From JAFMDF01 sp965277445 (GTDB taxonomy: Bacteria > Bacteroidota > Bacteroidia > Chitinophagales > Saprospiraceae): a stretch of 64,000 nt of DNA. A program made the translations under genes and the position numbers. Positions 63,857-64,000 of this stretch are shown here, piece after piece (position 1 is the stretch's first letter; each line of letters starts with the position of its first letter). The DNA is taken from positions 1,674,001 through 1,738,000 of the forward strand of contig CBDICY010000032.1 in NCBI GenBank assembly GCA_965277445.1. Reading direction: 5' to 3'. The notes below the pieces were generated by a model. It did no database searches. It was not told the origin of the DNA and worked only from the letters and a program-made list of their open reading frames with translations.

Positions 63857-64000
63857 TTAATCTCGCTCTACAGGAATCACACTTATTTCCTTCAAATCTT
63901 TTGGATTCCCCGTCTTGAATTGATAAAAACCATCTTTTCCAATCACTAGTAAAACATCATTCGGTAGGGCAATCGCATCATAAGTAGAAAAACCTTTGAT
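63857..64000 (-). CDS. C-terminus of an LVIVD-repeat-like protein (partial)
   Basis: The last 47 residues of a minus-strand gene that continues beyond the window: 'STYDAIALPNDVLLVIGKDG' followed by 'FYQFKTGNPKDLKEISVIPV' and ERD. This is the propeller strand pattern 'yDa...vllvig.dG.y.fd..dp..l..lsvipv' of LVIVD-repeat proteins, which are usually exported or lipoproteins in Bacteroidota. The stop is TAA (63857-63859 on the minus strand). The N-terminus is not visible. Confidence 0.7.
   Translation of the reverse strand: MKGFSTYDAIALPNDVLLVIGKDGFYQFKTGNPKDLKEISVIPVERD

Noticed and set aside
1..64000. CRISPR arrays, rRNA operons, IS elements, prophage
   Set aside because: No regularly spaced direct repeats, no rRNA-like sequence and no transposase, integrase or phage structural proteins were found.

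Overview
The window is one AT-rich stretch of bacterial chromosome, almost certainly from the phylum Bacteroidota and most like a Saprospiria-type organism. The evidence: a type IX secretion sorting domain, a one-piece hybrid two-component regulator (propeller, Y_Y_Y, kinase, receiver, AraC), a TonB-dependent receptor, DUF1800/DUF1501 partners, a 2TM-domain protein, a TPR/PD40 envelope protein, and starts that mostly lack Shine-Dalgarno sequences. I see no rRNA, tRNA, CRISPR array, transposase or phage genes. Genes are spread over both strands in short units, with many strong intergenic hairpins between them.

0-10 kb: an envelope beta-propeller protein whose start codon begins one base before the window, a DinB-like protein, a kinase-like orphan, 2TM, NUDIX, a small membrane protein, DUF1330, the DUF1800-DUF1501 pair, a Gfo/Idh/MocA oxidoreductase, and a 53-aa membrane protein at 9978-10139. 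10-24 kb: a coiled-coil exported protein, a TPR/PD40/SPOR envelope protein, purN, a LytTR response regulator, a TlpA-like redoxin, two tandem POT peptide transporters, and a TonB-dependent receptor. 24-36 kb: trpB, a radical SAM / RluA / membrane-protein operon, a methyltransferase, the hybrid regulator (its in-frame signal peptide has no ATG/GTG/TTG start), an ACP-like protein without the carrier serine, ComM/YifB, and an alpha/beta hydrolase.

36-49 kb is the least ordinary part. An ECF-type sigma factor and a membrane protein with a TPR outer domain (a likely anti-sigma) converge on a 1060-aa TPR-CHAT protein that carries a signal peptide and a C-terminal membrane anchor. Next come a small soluble protein, a TIGR03032-family protein, and an 800-bp stretch with several terminators, a near-perfect Shine-Dalgarno before a six-codon reading frame, and a 44-codon frame. 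After a 474-aa helical protein follows a cluster of three small, glycine-rich, probably cytosolic beta proteins. Two of these are tandem duplicates that share a conserved ~110-nt leader. The cluster ends with an exported probable outer-membrane protein coupled to a four-helix inner-membrane protein. If this window holds an undescribed system, this region is the best candidate.

49-64 kb: a SWIM-SNF2 helicase, two overlapping RlaP-type nucleotidyltransferase genes, an M14 metallopeptidase, a ThuA-domain lipoprotein, nadB, a TIGR02757 protein, trhO and the C-terminus of an LVIVD-like protein. Several repeat families tie distant parts together: a two-hairpin element (6647-6747 and 59384-59487), a long palindrome module (23581-23719 and 27881-27972), a 27-nt exact repeat (3286 and 61306), and 'ATCCGTG' text at many intergenic sites.
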